64,000 bases of DNA from PALSA-505 sp035308365. GTDB lineage: Bacteria > Actinomycetota > Actinomycetes > Streptosporangiales > Streptosporangiaceae. The notes below the pieces were generated by a model, which did no database searches, had not been told where the DNA came from, and saw nothing but the letters and a program-made list of their open reading frames with translations. The stretch's first letter is position 1, and each line of letters starts with the position of its first letter. The stretch is from the NCBI GenBank assembly GCA_035308365.1, contig DATGGU010000002.1, positions 1-64,000 of the forward strand, in the 5' to 3' direction. Shown one piece after another: positions 48,882-57,334 of the stretch. Both the position numbers and the translations under genes were made by a program.

Positions 48882-49255
48882 CCCTCGTCAGTGGGCACCG
48901 GCGAGGCGGGAAGCGCTTCCTCCAAGATCGAGATGCCCTGGCCGGCGTGCGGCGCGAACCGCTCCCAGTGTTCCTCCAGCCGGATCCGCCCGTCGGCGAG
49001 CACGGTCGGGATGCTGGTGCACAGCCCGGCCATCACGCTGGAGTCGGTGAGCACCTGGCAGTAGGCGAAGTGGATCACTCCATCGGCGCGGCAGGTCCCG
49101 GCCAGGCTGCCGCGGGCGACCAGCCCGCCGGAGAACTCGCCCCAGAGCACGTCGCCGTCCTGGTGATAGTGACCGACCACACCGGTGCCGTCGCCGGCGG
49201 TGGTCTCGGCTGCCGTCGAGTGGAACCGGCGGCCGTCGTAGTTCAGCATGGCCAT
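48878..49255 (-). CDS. Small conserved protein ('N-acetylglutamate synthase'-like, about 125 aa)
   Basis: 125 residues; ATG overlaps the TGA of the N-hydroxylase gene (TGATG). It begins MLNYDGRRFHSTA and has HYHQDGDVLWGEFSGGLVARGSLAG, then LADGRIRLEEHWE. These blocks occur in a family of about 115-residue beta-rich proteins that databases often label N-acetylglutamate synthase without evidence. A lipocalin-like small-molecule binder or isomerase is possible. It is translationally coupled on both sides, so it is an integral part of the operon. Confidence 0.75.
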   Translation of the reverse strand: MAMLNYDGRRFHSTAAETTAGDGTGVVGHYHQDGDVLWGEFSGGLVARGSLAGTCRADGVIHFAYCQVLTDSSVMAGLCTSIPTVLADGRIRLEEHWERFAPHAGQGISILEEALPASPVPTDEG

Positions 49256-50523
49256 CAGCCCCACAGTGTGCTCAGGCACTCATCGGTGACGTCGTAGACC
49301 GGGCGGTCGAACAGCGAGTTGATGATGACCGCGCTGCGCACGGACAGCAGGCTGAGGTTGGAGTCCTGCAGCCCGTGCCCGTAGCGGGACCGGTTCTGCA
49401 CGAAGATCTTGTTGCTGTCGCTGTTTTTCCAGCGCAGCGAGTAGTCGGTCTCCACCATCGGATCGCCGAGGTCGTCGGTGTCGATCATCTCGCAGAGCTT
49501 GGCGCCGAACGGCAGCGGCGCGGGCCGGCGGCCGGCCGCGACGACGGCGAACCGCACCGCCAGCCGCTCCTCACCATGCGTCCCCTCGCAGCGCAGCAGC
49601 ACCCCGGGCCCGTGTGGTGCGCCCGCGGTGACCCGGCGGCCGGGCAGCATGGTCACCGCCGGGCGGCCGGTGTGCAGCAGTTCCTCGTAGTTGTCCTGGA
49701 AGATGGCGCGCAGCGCCGCGCTGGAGATGCCATCGCTGGACAGCACGTGCTCTTTGGCCAGTTCGCGCCTGCGTTCCATCGGCAGCCGGTCGAGAAACTC
49801 GGTGTAGGCGGGACGGTACATCTCGTTCGCCGAGGGCGAATCGTCGAACGGGGCGAACCATGATCTGCTGCCCAGCCATCTGACATCGGTGAAGCCGCGC
49901 CTGCGCAACTCGATCACGCACTCGGCGCCGGTCTGCCCGCAGCCGATCACGGCGACCGGTTCGGTGCGCGACAGGTCCAGCTCCGCCAGCCGGGGCGCCA
50001 GATCGTCGGCGAGCACGGCCCGCCCGCCGTCGAGGCTGGCCAGGCCGGGTGGCAGTTGGGGCCGGGTGCCGACACCGATCACCAGGTGCTGGCTGCGGGC
50101 TATCACCGCACCGCCGCTGTGCAGGGCGAACGAGGAGTCGAAGGTGACCTCATCGACCGGCGTCGCGTAGTGGATGTCCGGTAGCTGGCCGGCCGCCCAC
50201 TCCAGGTACTGGGCGAACTCCAGCCTCGGGATCTCCTCGTACTGCGCGCTCAGGAACGGGAAGACGCGTTTGGTGCTGACCAGGTAGTTCAGGAACGACA
50301 GCCGGTGCTCGGGATCGACCAGCGAGACCAGATCCTTGACCCAGGCCGTCTGCATGCGCACGCCGGGAAACAGCAGGCTGCCATGCCATGAGTGCTCCGG
50401 CTTCGCCTCGAACAGGGCGATCCGGTCGGGTCTGGCCACCTCGAACAGAGCGGCGAGGCTCAGGTTGGCCGGACCGGCCCCTACTCCGGCCGTATGGAAG
50501 TACGGAGCTTCCTGACTGCTCAT
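49255..50523 (-). CDS. L-lysine N6- / L-ornithine N5-monooxygenase family enzyme
   Basis: 422 residues of the flavin N-hydroxylase family (SidA/IucD/PvdA). FAD motif GVGAGPAN at 13-20, followed by SLLFPGVRMQTAWVKDLV, the substrate/flavin block; NADPH motif VIGCGQTGAECVIEL in the middle; C-terminal YGHGLQDSNLSLLSVRSAVIINSLF as in lysine hydroxylases. It converts the side-chain amine to hydroxylamine. AGGAGAG precedes the ATG. First gene of the five-gene operon. No NRPS, IucA/IucC synthetase or acyltransferase lies near, unlike normal hydroxamate siderophore loci. Lys versus Orn preference is not resolved. Confidence 0.93.
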   Translation of the reverse strand: MSSQEAPYFHTAGVGAGPANLSLAALFEVARPDRIALFEAKPEHSWHGSLLFPGVRMQTAWVKDLVSLVDPEHRLSFLNYLVSTKRVFPFLSAQYEEIPRLEFAQYLEWAAGQLPDIHYATPVDEVTFDSSFALHSGGAVIARSQHLVIGVGTRPQLPPGLASLDGGRAVLADDLAPRLAELDLSRTEPVAVIGCGQTGAECVIELRRRGFTDVRWLGSRSWFAPFDDSPSANEMYRPAYTEFLDRLPMERRRELAKEHVLSSDGISSAALRAIFQDNYEELLHTGRPAVTMLPGRRVTAGAPHGPGVLLRCEGTHGEERLAVRFAVVAAGRRPAPLPFGAKLCEMIDTDDLGDPMVETDYSLRWKNSDSNKIFVQNRSRYGHGLQDSNLSLLSVRSAVIINSLFDRPVYDVTDECLSTLWG

Positions 50524-50713
50524 CTGGCTGACTCTCCTGTGGGGTCGCGCAGGCCGTCCGTCCCCACCGAAAGCCGCTGGTGCTTCCGTGATACACCCAT
50601 TCGGCCCGATTCGCGGGGCACGGATCAGCCCCTACCCCACGATGGCCGTGTAGTAACTCCTGAACCAGATTCTGGCGCTGCGCCGTTGGTAAATGACTCG
50701 CCAAGTTCCGAGG

Positions 50714-51724
50714 TCAGGCGTATCCGAACAAGGGGAGCACGGCACCGAAAGCCGCTTCGGCCAGGCGCAGGTGCTCCGGGCCGAAATCCTCGCGCCAGCC
50801 GCCGATCTGGCCCCGGTAGAAGGAAAACGACTCGCGGTTGAACAGCTTCTCCGCCACATCCTCCGGGGTGATCCCGGTGATGCCGAGGAAGCTGAGGATC
50901 CGCTCCAGGGCGTCCGCCCGCGCCTGGGCCGAGCCGCCACCCGGCGGGCCGACCAGTTCCTCGAACGAGGTCTTGCACACGTTCGGGTGGTTCAGCAGCC
51001 AGACCACCCGCTCCATGTCCCCATGGCAGGGAAACGACTGGTCGGTCAGCGCGTAGGTGAGCTGCTCCGGCAGGCCCGGCTTGGCCCTGAGGATGGCGCT
51101 GAAGACGTCGAAGTCGCCGAAATTGCTGAACCCGCGGCCGGTCCGGCCGGCCAGAAAATTGACCATCGACAGGATCATGTCCCGCGGGTCCCGGTAGTTG
51201 AGGATGATCCGCGGTTCCCCGGTCCGCGCCCACTCGCGCAGGAAGTGCCCGTCGAGCTTCTTGATGTCGAACTCGTTGAACACCCAGCAGACCCCGGGCG
51301 GGGTCTGCGCGAAGTCCGAGCCCGCGGTGCGCCGCACCGCCTGGGCCACCAGTTCGGTGTTGATCAGCTCCACGCTGTACCAGGTCTTCAGCGGCATGCC
51401 GAACCTGATCTGCCAGGACCAGGCGAGCGCCTCCCAGGCCTCGTCGGTGGCCTGGATGAAGGTGGCCTCGTCCGCCTGCTCCAGGCTGGCCACCATCGCG
51501 TCTTCATAGACCATCCGGGCGATGCGCCAGCGTTCGCTTTCGGCCAGCACCGGCTTGATCTCCGGGGCGATCCTGGCCTGCCCGTACATGCCGTAGCCGA
51601 GCGCGACCATGAGCTCCTGGAGCAGGTGCGTGCCCGACTTCATCAGCGACACCAGGATGACCCGTTCGGCCGCGCCTGGTGCGCTGGCAGGGTGTCCTTC
51701 CGGCTCATAAGGCATGGTGTTCAT
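50714..51724 (-). CDS. Sulfotransferase (PAPS-dependent)
   Basis: 336 residues from the ATG at 51724; a GTG at 51736 and a later ATG are alternatives. PAPS-binding features: VSLMKSGTHLLQELM (5'-phosphosulfate loop), ILNYRDPRDMILSMVNF (3'-phosphate Arg and Ser), and near the end FYRGQIGGWREDFG, the R-x-G-x-x-G-x-W-K-like motif of cytosolic sulfotransferases. It transfers sulfate to hydroxyl or amine groups of a small molecule. It lies 15 bases after accD and 190 bases before the N-hydroxylase operon, same strand. It may sulfate the product of that operon; this is inference. Confidence 0.88.
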   Translation of the reverse strand: MNTMPYEPEGHPASAPGAAERVILVSLMKSGTHLLQELMVALGYGMYGQARIAPEIKPVLAESERWRIARMVYEDAMVASLEQADEATFIQATDEAWEALAWSWQIRFGMPLKTWYSVELINTELVAQAVRRTAGSDFAQTPPGVCWVFNEFDIKKLDGHFLREWARTGEPRIILNYRDPRDMILSMVNFLAGRTGRGFSNFGDFDVFSAILRAKPGLPEQLTYALTDQSFPCHGDMERVVWLLNHPNVCKTSFEELVGPPGGGSAQARADALERILSFLGITGITPEDVAEKLFNRESFSFYRGQIGGWREDFGPEHLRLAEAAFGAVLPLFGYA

Positions 51725-51739
51725 GACGGCGGGCACCGG

Positions 51740-53194
51740 TCAGAGCGGGATGTTGCCGTGCGCGCCGCGGGACGGGAACGCCTCGGCGATGGCCGTGGCG
51801 ATCGCCGAACGGGTCCGGTGCGGCTCGATGACCTCATCGACCACGCCAAGGTCGACCGCACGGGCCAGCCCGCCAGACTCCTTCTCGTGCTCGGCGGCCA
51901 GTTCGAGCTCCACCTCGTGCCGCCGTTCGGTGGGCACGCCGGCCAGCTTGCGCCGGTACAGGATCCGGACCGCCGCGACCGCGCCCATCACCCCGATCTC
52001 GGCCTCCGGCCAGGCGAACACGCGGGTCGCCCCCAGGGCGCGCGAGTTCATCGCGATGTATGCGCCGCCGTAGGACTTCCTGGTGACCAGGGTGACCCGT
52101 GGCACGCTGGCCTCGGCGAAGGCGTGCAGCAGCTTGGCGCCCCGGCGGACCACGCCGTCCCACTCCTGGCCGACCCCGGGCAGGTAGCCCGGCACATCCA
52201 CGATGACCACCAGCGGCACGCCGAAGGCGTCGCACATGCGCACGAAGCGGGCCGCCTTCTCCGCCGAGGTCGCGTCCAGGCAGCCACCGAGCCGCAGCGG
52301 GTTGTTGGCGATGACGCCGACCGTTCGGCCGCCGAACCTGCCCAGTTCGGTCACCACGTTCGGCGCCCATCTCGGGTGCAGTTCCACGCCCGGCTCATCG
52401 AGCAGCGCGGTCACCAGCGGGCGCACGTCGTAGGCCCGGCGGGGCGAATCGGGCAGCAGTGCGCCCAGGTCGGCGCCTTCGGCGTCGGCGGCGCAGGCCA
52501 CCGCCGTATCCATGGCCCCCTGCCTGCCGAGCAGCAGCGCCACCCGCCTGCCTTCGGCGATCGCGTCCCCGTGGGTGGCGGTGACGATGTGCACCACACC
52601 GGAGCGGCGGCTGTGCGGCTCGGGACCGCCCAGCCGCGCGGAGTCCACGTCCTCACCGGTGACGCTGCGCACCACGTCGGGCCCGGTGACGAAGATGCGG
52701 CCAGCCTCGGACAGGATCACCACGTCGGTGAGCGCGGGCCCGTAGGCCGCGCCGCCCGCGGCCGGGCCGAGCACTACCGAGATCTGCGGCACCACACCGG
52801 ACGCCCTGGTCATCGCCGCGAACACGGAGCCGACCGCGTGCAGGCTCTCCACCCCCTCGCGCAGCCTGGCGCCGCCGGAGTGCCACAGCCCGAGGATGGG
52901 CGCGCCCAGCGCGATGGCCTCGTCGTAGGCGGCCACGATGGCCGCGCAGCCGGCACTGCCCATCGCACCACCCTGCATGCCGGGGTCGCTGGCGAACGCC
53001 ACCGCCTGCATGCCGTCGATCAGGCCGGTGCCCGCCTGCGCCCCGCTGTCGTCGGCCGGGCTGAGCTCGCGCAGCGTCCCGGCGTCGAACAGCGCGGCCA
53101 GCCGGTCCCGTGGCTGCCGCGGCTCGGGACCGGGCTGCTGTGGGATCGCGCTCGCCGGGCTTGCCGTCACGTTCGGGTTTTCGAGCAATGTCAC
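51740..53194 (-). CDS. accD: Acyl-CoA carboxylase carboxyltransferase beta subunit
   Basis: 484 residues from the GTG at 53194 (GGGCAGGACG upstream); a longer frame is open. Crotonase-fold carboxyltransferase with two halves. Visible are the acyl-CoA oxyanion blocks GGAMGSAGCAAIVAAYDEA, LWHSGGARLREGVESL and PAAGGAAYGPALTDV, then the biotin side FVRMCDAFGVPLVVIVDVPGYLPG and KSYGGAYIAMNS. It makes malonyl-CoA (or a longer malonyl thioester) from acyl-CoA with a biotinylated alpha subunit encoded elsewhere. Its place after fabF matches accD6 of mycobacteria. Separated from fabF by 117 bases. Confidence 0.93.
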   Translation of the reverse strand: MTLLENPNVTASPASAIPQQPGPEPRQPRDRLAALFDAGTLRELSPADDSGAQAGTGLIDGMQAVAFASDPGMQGGAMGSAGCAAIVAAYDEAIALGAPILGLWHSGGARLREGVESLHAVGSVFAAMTRASGVVPQISVVLGPAAGGAAYGPALTDVVILSEAGRIFVTGPDVVRSVTGEDVDSARLGGPEPHSRRSGVVHIVTATHGDAIAEGRRVALLLGRQGAMDTAVACAADAEGADLGALLPDSPRRAYDVRPLVTALLDEPGVELHPRWAPNVVTELGRFGGRTVGVIANNPLRLGGCLDATSAEKAARFVRMCDAFGVPLVVIVDVPGYLPGVGQEWDGVVRRGAKLLHAFAEASVPRVTLVTRKSYGGAYIAMNSRALGATRVFAWPEAEIGVMGAVAAVRILYRRKLAGVPTERRHEVELELAAEHEKESGGLARAVDLGVVDEVIEPHRTRSAIATAIAEAFPSRGAHGNIPL

Positions 53195-53311
53195 CGTCCT
53201 GCCCTTCCTGCGGGTGGTGGAAGAGACCCTTTCAAAATCATCACAGCAATCGTGAAAGCCGGCTCTTACCTGCAACTTTCATCCGATGGGCCTAAGCTTT
53301 CGAAGGGTCGC

Positions 53312-54634
53312 TCAGACAGCAGTGAAGGCGAGCGCCACGTTGGACCCGCCGAAGCCGAAGGAGTTGTTCAGCGCCACCATGGGGGCGCCGTCATGGGATG
53401 CCAGCGACCGGGGTTCGGTCGCGATGTCGAGCCGGACCTCGTCGTCGGGGTCGTCAAGGTTGACGGTGGGTGGCGCGACCTGCTCGCGCAGGGCCAGGAT
53501 CGTGGCGATGGACTCCAGCGCGCCCGCGCCGCCGAGCAGATGCCCCGTCGTCGACTTGGTCGCCGAGACCACCACGCCGTCGGCGGCCTCGCCCAAGGCG
53601 GCCCTGATGGCCTGGGCCTCCGCGAGATCGCCCGCCTCTGTCGAGGTGGCATGCGCGTTGATGTGCACCACCCGCCCGGCGGGCAGCCTGGCGTCGGCGA
53701 GCGCCCGGCTCATGGCCAGCGCCGCTCCCTTGCCACCGGGCAGCGGCTGGGCGATGTGGTGCGCGTCCGCCGAGTAACCGTATCCGGCTGCCACGGCGAG
53801 CACGTTCGCGCCCCGGCGGGCCGCGTGCGCGGCGGACTCCAGCACCAGCATGCCCGCGCCCTCGCCGAGCACGAAGCCGTCCCTGCCCTTGTCGAACGGC
53901 CGTGACGCCCGCAACGGCTCGTCGTTCCTGGTGGACAGCGCGCGCATGGCCGCGAAGGCCGCGATGTTCAGCGGGATGATGGCGGCCTCGGTGCCGCCTG
54001 CCAGCACGACGTCGGCCCGGCCCGACCTGATCATGTCGATGGCGTAGGCGATCGACTCCGCACCGGACGCGCACGCACTCACCGTGGTGTGCACGCCGGC
54101 CTGCGCGCCGATCTCGATGCTGATCCAGCCGGCCGATCCGTTGGGCATGAGCATCGGCACCGTGTAAGGCGACAGGCGCTGCCAGCCCTTGGTGTTCAGT
54201 GTCTCGTAGGCGCTGATCGTCGAGGACACGCCGCCGATGCCGCTGGAGACCGCGACGCCGATCCGGTCCGGGCCGGCCTGCGGGGCGCCCGCGCCGGCCC
54301 AGGCTTCCCTGGCGGCGACGAGCGCGAACTGCTCACAGCGGTCCATGCGGCGTGCCTGCACCCGGTCGAGAACGGTCGCCGGGTCCACGGCGGCGGGAGC
54401 GGCGATGCGCACCGGCAGTTCGCCCGCCCACTCGGCGGTGAGCGGGCGTACGCCGCTGTGGCCGGCCAGCAGGGCCTGCCAGGTACTGGCCACATCACCG
54501 CCGAGCGGTGTGGTCGCACCGAGCCCGGTGACCACGACGGCAGCCTGGCCCGTGCCAGTCTGAGCTGGGCCACTCTGAGCTGGGCCACTCTGAGCTGGGC
54601 CCGGTGCGGCCGCACTCGCTGACGTTGGGTCCAC
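53312..54634 (-). CDS. fabF: 3-oxoacyl-ACP synthase II
   Basis: 440 residues from the GTG at 54634 with GAGGAG upstream. Condensing enzyme that elongates acyl-ACP with malonyl-ACP. Catalytic Cys188 in TVSACASGAES; the His pair lies in INAHATSTEAGD and TKSTTGHLLGGAG; NNSFGFGGSN is at the end. Before the core there is an unusual Ala/Gln/Ser/Gly/Pro stretch of about 25 residues encoded by a 15-base tandem repeat (54561-54600). It lies 53 bases after acpP. Confidence 0.96.
   Translation of the reverse strand: MDPTSASAAAPGPAQSGPAQSGPAQTGTGQAAVVVTGLGATTPLGGDVASTWQALLAGHSGVRPLTAEWAGELPVRIAAPAAVDPATVLDRVQARRMDRCEQFALVAAREAWAGAGAPQAGPDRIGVAVSSGIGGVSSTISAYETLNTKGWQRLSPYTVPMLMPNGSAGWISIEIGAQAGVHTTVSACASGAESIAYAIDMIRSGRADVVLAGGTEAAIIPLNIAAFAAMRALSTRNDEPLRASRPFDKGRDGFVLGEGAGMLVLESAAHAARRGANVLAVAAGYGYSADAHHIAQPLPGGKGAALAMSRALADARLPAGRVVHINAHATSTEAGDLAEAQAIRAALGEAADGVVVSATKSTTGHLLGGAGALESIATILALREQVAPPTVNLDDPDDEVRLDIATEPRSLASHDGAPMVALNNSFGFGGSNVALAFTAV
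54561..54605. repeat. 15-bp tandem repeat in the 5' end of fabF
   Basis: TGAGCTGGGCCACTC at 54561-54575 and 54576-54590 and a partial third copy. In fabF it encodes repeated A-Q-S-G-P in the disordered N terminus. Confidence 0.8.
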
Positions 54635-54687
54635 TGAGATCAGCTCCTCTGGGTTGAACCTGACTGACCGCGGGCCGGCCAGGTGGG

Positions 54688-54942
54688 TCAAGCCGTGACG
54701 CCGGAACGCTGGACGAAGTGCACGACGTCCTGGACGGTCTTGAGGTTCTTGAGTTCCTCGTCGGGGATCTCCACGCCGAACTTGTCCTGCGCGGCGACGG
54801 CGATCTCGACCATGGACAGCGAGTCGATGTCGAGGTCGTCGACGAAGCTCTTGTCCGGCGTCACCTCGTCGGCCGGGACCCCGGCGATCTCGTCGATGAT
54901 CTCGCCGAGCCCTTCCAGGATTTCCTTTTCGGTCATTGCCAT
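54688..54942 (-). CDS. acpP: Acyl carrier protein
   Basis: 84 residues, acidic. The phosphopantetheine site is Ser41 in DLDIDSLSMVE; the four-helix pattern is intact (EILEGLGEIIDEIAGV, MVEIAVAAQDKFGV, LKNLKTVQDVVHFV). ATG at 54942 follows AAGGAG by 11 bases; the ATG two codons later is an alternative. Between fabH (35 bases) and fabF in the operon. It is the carrier for fatty-acid synthesis and the octanoyl donor for LipB. Confidence 0.96.
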   Translation of the reverse strand: MAMTEKEILEGLGEIIDEIAGVPADEVTPDKSFVDDLDIDSLSMVEIAVAAQDKFGVEIPDEELKNLKTVQDVVHFVQRSGVTA

Positions 54943-54977
54943 CGGTGCGTTGTCTCCTTGTCGTCGTGTGGTAGTGG

Positions 54978-55973
54978 TCAGGGCATCGTGATCACTTGGG
55001 CCGCGTAGCTCAGCCCGGCGCCGAAGCCCAGGAGCAGCGCGTGCTCCCCTGAGCCGAGTTCGTCCCGCTCGATCATCCGCGACAGCGCCAGCGGGATCGA
55101 CGCCGACGAGGTGTTGCCCGCGTGCACGATATCGTCGGCCACCCGCTCCCTGGGCACCCCGAGCTGGCGGGCGAGCGATTCCATGATCCGCAGGTTGGCC
55201 TGATGCGGGACGAACGCGGCCAGATCCTGTGGGTCCACGCCGGCCTTGGCGCAGGCGGCCTGTGCGACCGGGTGCAACTTGGTGGTGGCCCAGCGGAACA
55301 CCGCCTGGCCCTCCTGGGTGATGAACGAGTTGCGGTCGGCGATCTGGATCGTGCCGGCCAGGTCGCCGGCGCTGCCCCAGGCTACCGGGCCGATCCCGGC
55401 CTGGCCCGGCCCGGCCGCCGGGCCGACCACGGCAGCACCCGCGCCATCGGCGAAGATGATACAGGTGGACCTGTCGGTCCAGTCCACCCACTGGGACAGC
55501 TTCTCCGCGCCGATCACCAGGACGTGCCTGGCAGATCCGGCGCGGACGGCGTCGCTGGCGCCCGCCAGGGCATAGCAGAATCCCGCACACGCCGCGTTCA
55601 GGTCGTAAGCGGCCGGCGCGGTGATGCCGAGCCGGTGCGCCACGGTGGCGGACACGTTCGGTATCTGCACCTCGTGGGTGCAGGTGGCAACGATCACCAG
55701 GTCGATGTCGGCGGGGGACAGGCCGCTCGCCGCGATGGCCTTCCCGCCGGCCGCAACCGCCATGTCCGGAACGGACTCGTCCGGCCCGGCGATCCGGCGG
55801 CTCGCTATGCCGACCCGGGCGCGGATCCACTCATCGCTGGTGTCCACCGTCCTGGCCAGGTCATCGTTGGTGACCTCGTTGGCCGGCTGGTATCCGCCGA
55901 AGGCCAGGATCCTGGCCCCGGCCGCACCTTGCTCTGCTGGCCGCAAAGACACCCTGCGGATTTCCGATCGCAT
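54978..55973 (-). CDS. fabH: 3-oxoacyl-ACP synthase III
   Basis: 331 residues. It starts fatty-acid synthesis by condensing an acyl-CoA with malonyl-ACP. Triad: Cys129 in NAACAGF, His257 in VPHQANLRI, Asn287 in HAGNTSSAS. The ATG at 55973 overlaps the fabD stop (TGATG), so the two are translationally coupled. In actinomycetes this enzyme also accepts branched primers. Full family length. Confidence 0.96.
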   Translation of the reverse strand: MRSEIRRVSLRPAEQGAAGARILAFGGYQPANEVTNDDLARTVDTSDEWIRARVGIASRRIAGPDESVPDMAVAAGGKAIAASGLSPADIDLVIVATCTHEVQIPNVSATVAHRLGITAPAAYDLNAACAGFCYALAGASDAVRAGSARHVLVIGAEKLSQWVDWTDRSTCIIFADGAGAAVVGPAAGPGQAGIGPVAWGSAGDLAGTIQIADRNSFITQEGQAVFRWATTKLHPVAQAACAKAGVDPQDLAAFVPHQANLRIMESLARQLGVPRERVADDIVHAGNTSSASIPLALSRMIERDELGSGEHALLLGFGAGLSYAAQVITMP

Positions 55974-57208
55974 CAGACCGCCTTCTGCTCGGATGCCTGA
56001 GGCTGCAACCGAAGGAGAGGCTGTCCGGTGTTGACCGGATCCCCATCCTCGACCAGCCACTCGATGATCGCCCCCGGGCAGGGCGCGGTCACCGGCTTGC
56101 GGTCGGCGCGCGCCTCGATGAGACCGAGTTCGGCCCCGGTTCCGACGACGGCTCCCAGCGCCACCGGCTCACCCGCCCGGAAAGTTCCTGCCGCCGGGGC
56201 GACCAGCAGCCGCCACTCCGGGCCGTGGCTGTCCGCCCCCGGGTGATGGCCGTCCAGCGGGTCGTCGTCATCCAGCCCGGCCGCGCCGTGCTCGGCCGCG
56301 AGCGCCCGTGCCGCGTCGAGCTGATCAGGTGTCTTGAGTGCGAGCAGCGCCACCCCCGGCAGCGCCCGCCTGGCCAGGCCGGTCAGCGTCCCGGCGGGGG
56401 GCAGCTCGATGAGCGCTGTCACACCCAGCCCGGCCATGGACCGCATGCACTCGTCCCACCGGACCGGCGCGCTGACCTGGTTGACGATGCGGGCGAGCCA
56501 GTCGGCCCCGGAGCGGGCCGGCGCGCCGTCACGGTTCGACAGCACCGTGATGGCCGGGTCGCTGACGGCGATCCCCGCCGCCGCCTCACGCAGCGCGTCA
56601 ACGGCGGGTGCCATGTGCCTGGTGTGGAACGCGCCCGCCACCCGCAACGGCTTCAGCCGCGCCTTGGCCGGCGGGCTGGCGGCGAAGGCGGCCAGCTCGG
56701 GCAGCGGGCCGGCGGCCACGATCTGGCCGGCCCCGTTCACGTTGGCGGGGGTGAGCCCGTGCGCCTCGACCGAGGCGAGCACCTCCTTCTCGTCCCCGCC
56801 GAGCACCGCGGTCATGCCGGTCGGCGTCATGGCCGCCGCGGCTGCCATGGCCTTGCCCCTGACCTGGACGAGCCGCAGCGCGTCGTCCGCACTGAGCACA
56901 CCGGCGATGGCTCCCGCGGTCAGCTCGCCCACGCTGTGCCCCGCGGTCGCCTGGGCGTGGCTCGCGACGTCGGCAAGCTCACCGAACGCCGCCTCGGCCG
57001 CCGCCAGCCCGGCCGCTACCAGGAGCGGCTGCGCGATCGCGGTATCGGTGATCTCGTCGGCGCTGGCTGTGGTGCCGTACCGGATGAGATCGCATCCAGC
57101 CAGCTCGGACCGGGCGGCCAGGCGGCCGGTCACCCCGGGGAGTTCGAGCCAGGGAGCGAGGAATCCCGGAGCCTGGGCACCCTGGCCGGGAGCGACGATG
57201 ACAAGCAT
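55973..57208 (-). CDS. fabD: Malonyl-CoA:ACP transacylase with C-terminal biotinyl-like domain
   Basis: 411 residues, about 100 more than usual. The transacylase domain (1-300) has VAPGQGAQAPGFL, the nucleophile Ser92 in GHSVGE and the catalytic His195 in AFHTRHM. An Asp/Gly-rich linker (311-331) follows, then residues 332-403 form a biotinyl/lipoyl-type beta fold: LLVAPAAGTFRAGEP, LGLIEARADRKPVTAPCPGAI, VEDGDPVNTGQPLL. Aligned with E-A-M-K-M of biotin domains it reads E-A-R-A-D, so the biotin Lys is Ala368 and the domain cannot be biotinylated. First gene of the fab operon; fasR is upstream. Confidence 0.92.
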   Translation of the reverse strand: MLVIVAPGQGAQAPGFLAPWLELPGVTGRLAARSELAGCDLIRYGTTASADEITDTAIAQPLLVAAGLAAAEAAFGELADVASHAQATAGHSVGELTAGAIAGVLSADDALRLVQVRGKAMAAAAAMTPTGMTAVLGGDEKEVLASVEAHGLTPANVNGAGQIVAAGPLPELAAFAASPPAKARLKPLRVAGAFHTRHMAPAVDALREAAAGIAVSDPAITVLSNRDGAPARSGADWLARIVNQVSAPVRWDECMRSMAGLGVTALIELPPAGTLTGLARRALPGVALLALKTPDQLDAARALAAEHGAAGLDDDDPLDGHHPGADSHGPEWRLLVAPAAGTFRAGEPVALGAVVGTGAELGLIEARADRKPVTAPCPGAIIEWLVEDGDPVNTGQPLLRLQPQASEQKAV

Positions 57209-57234
57209 TACTCCACACTGCCCTGTAGGAGACC

Positions 57235-57262
57235 ACTATATGAATGCGGGAGTCGACGAACT
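57235..57262 (-). promoter_or_regulatory. Candidate fabD promoter
   Basis: Minus-strand TATAGT (57235-57240) with a weak -35 region around TTCGTCGAC lies 26 bases before the fabD start. The 126-base spacer to fasR contains GTCGAC and repeated GAAC/GTTC elements but no repeat that I can assign to FasR. Confidence 0.4.
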
Positions 57263-57334
57263 TTTTGGGCTTTCCTTTGTAGGTTACCGCTAAAACGAAC
57301 GTGTGGTGACAACGCCGTATGGCCAGCCCAGGCC

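Noticed and set aside
50693..53905. A 1070-codon open frame on the plus strand opposite sulfotransferase, accD and fabF
   Set aside because: It is antisense to three genes with clear catalytic motifs; the protein is His/Arg/Gly-rich with no domain, as expected in GC-rich DNA.
57239..57292. A 17-codon plus-strand frame in the fabD promoter spacer
   Set aside because: No ribosome site, too short, and it lies in the promoter region; chance is the simpler explanation.
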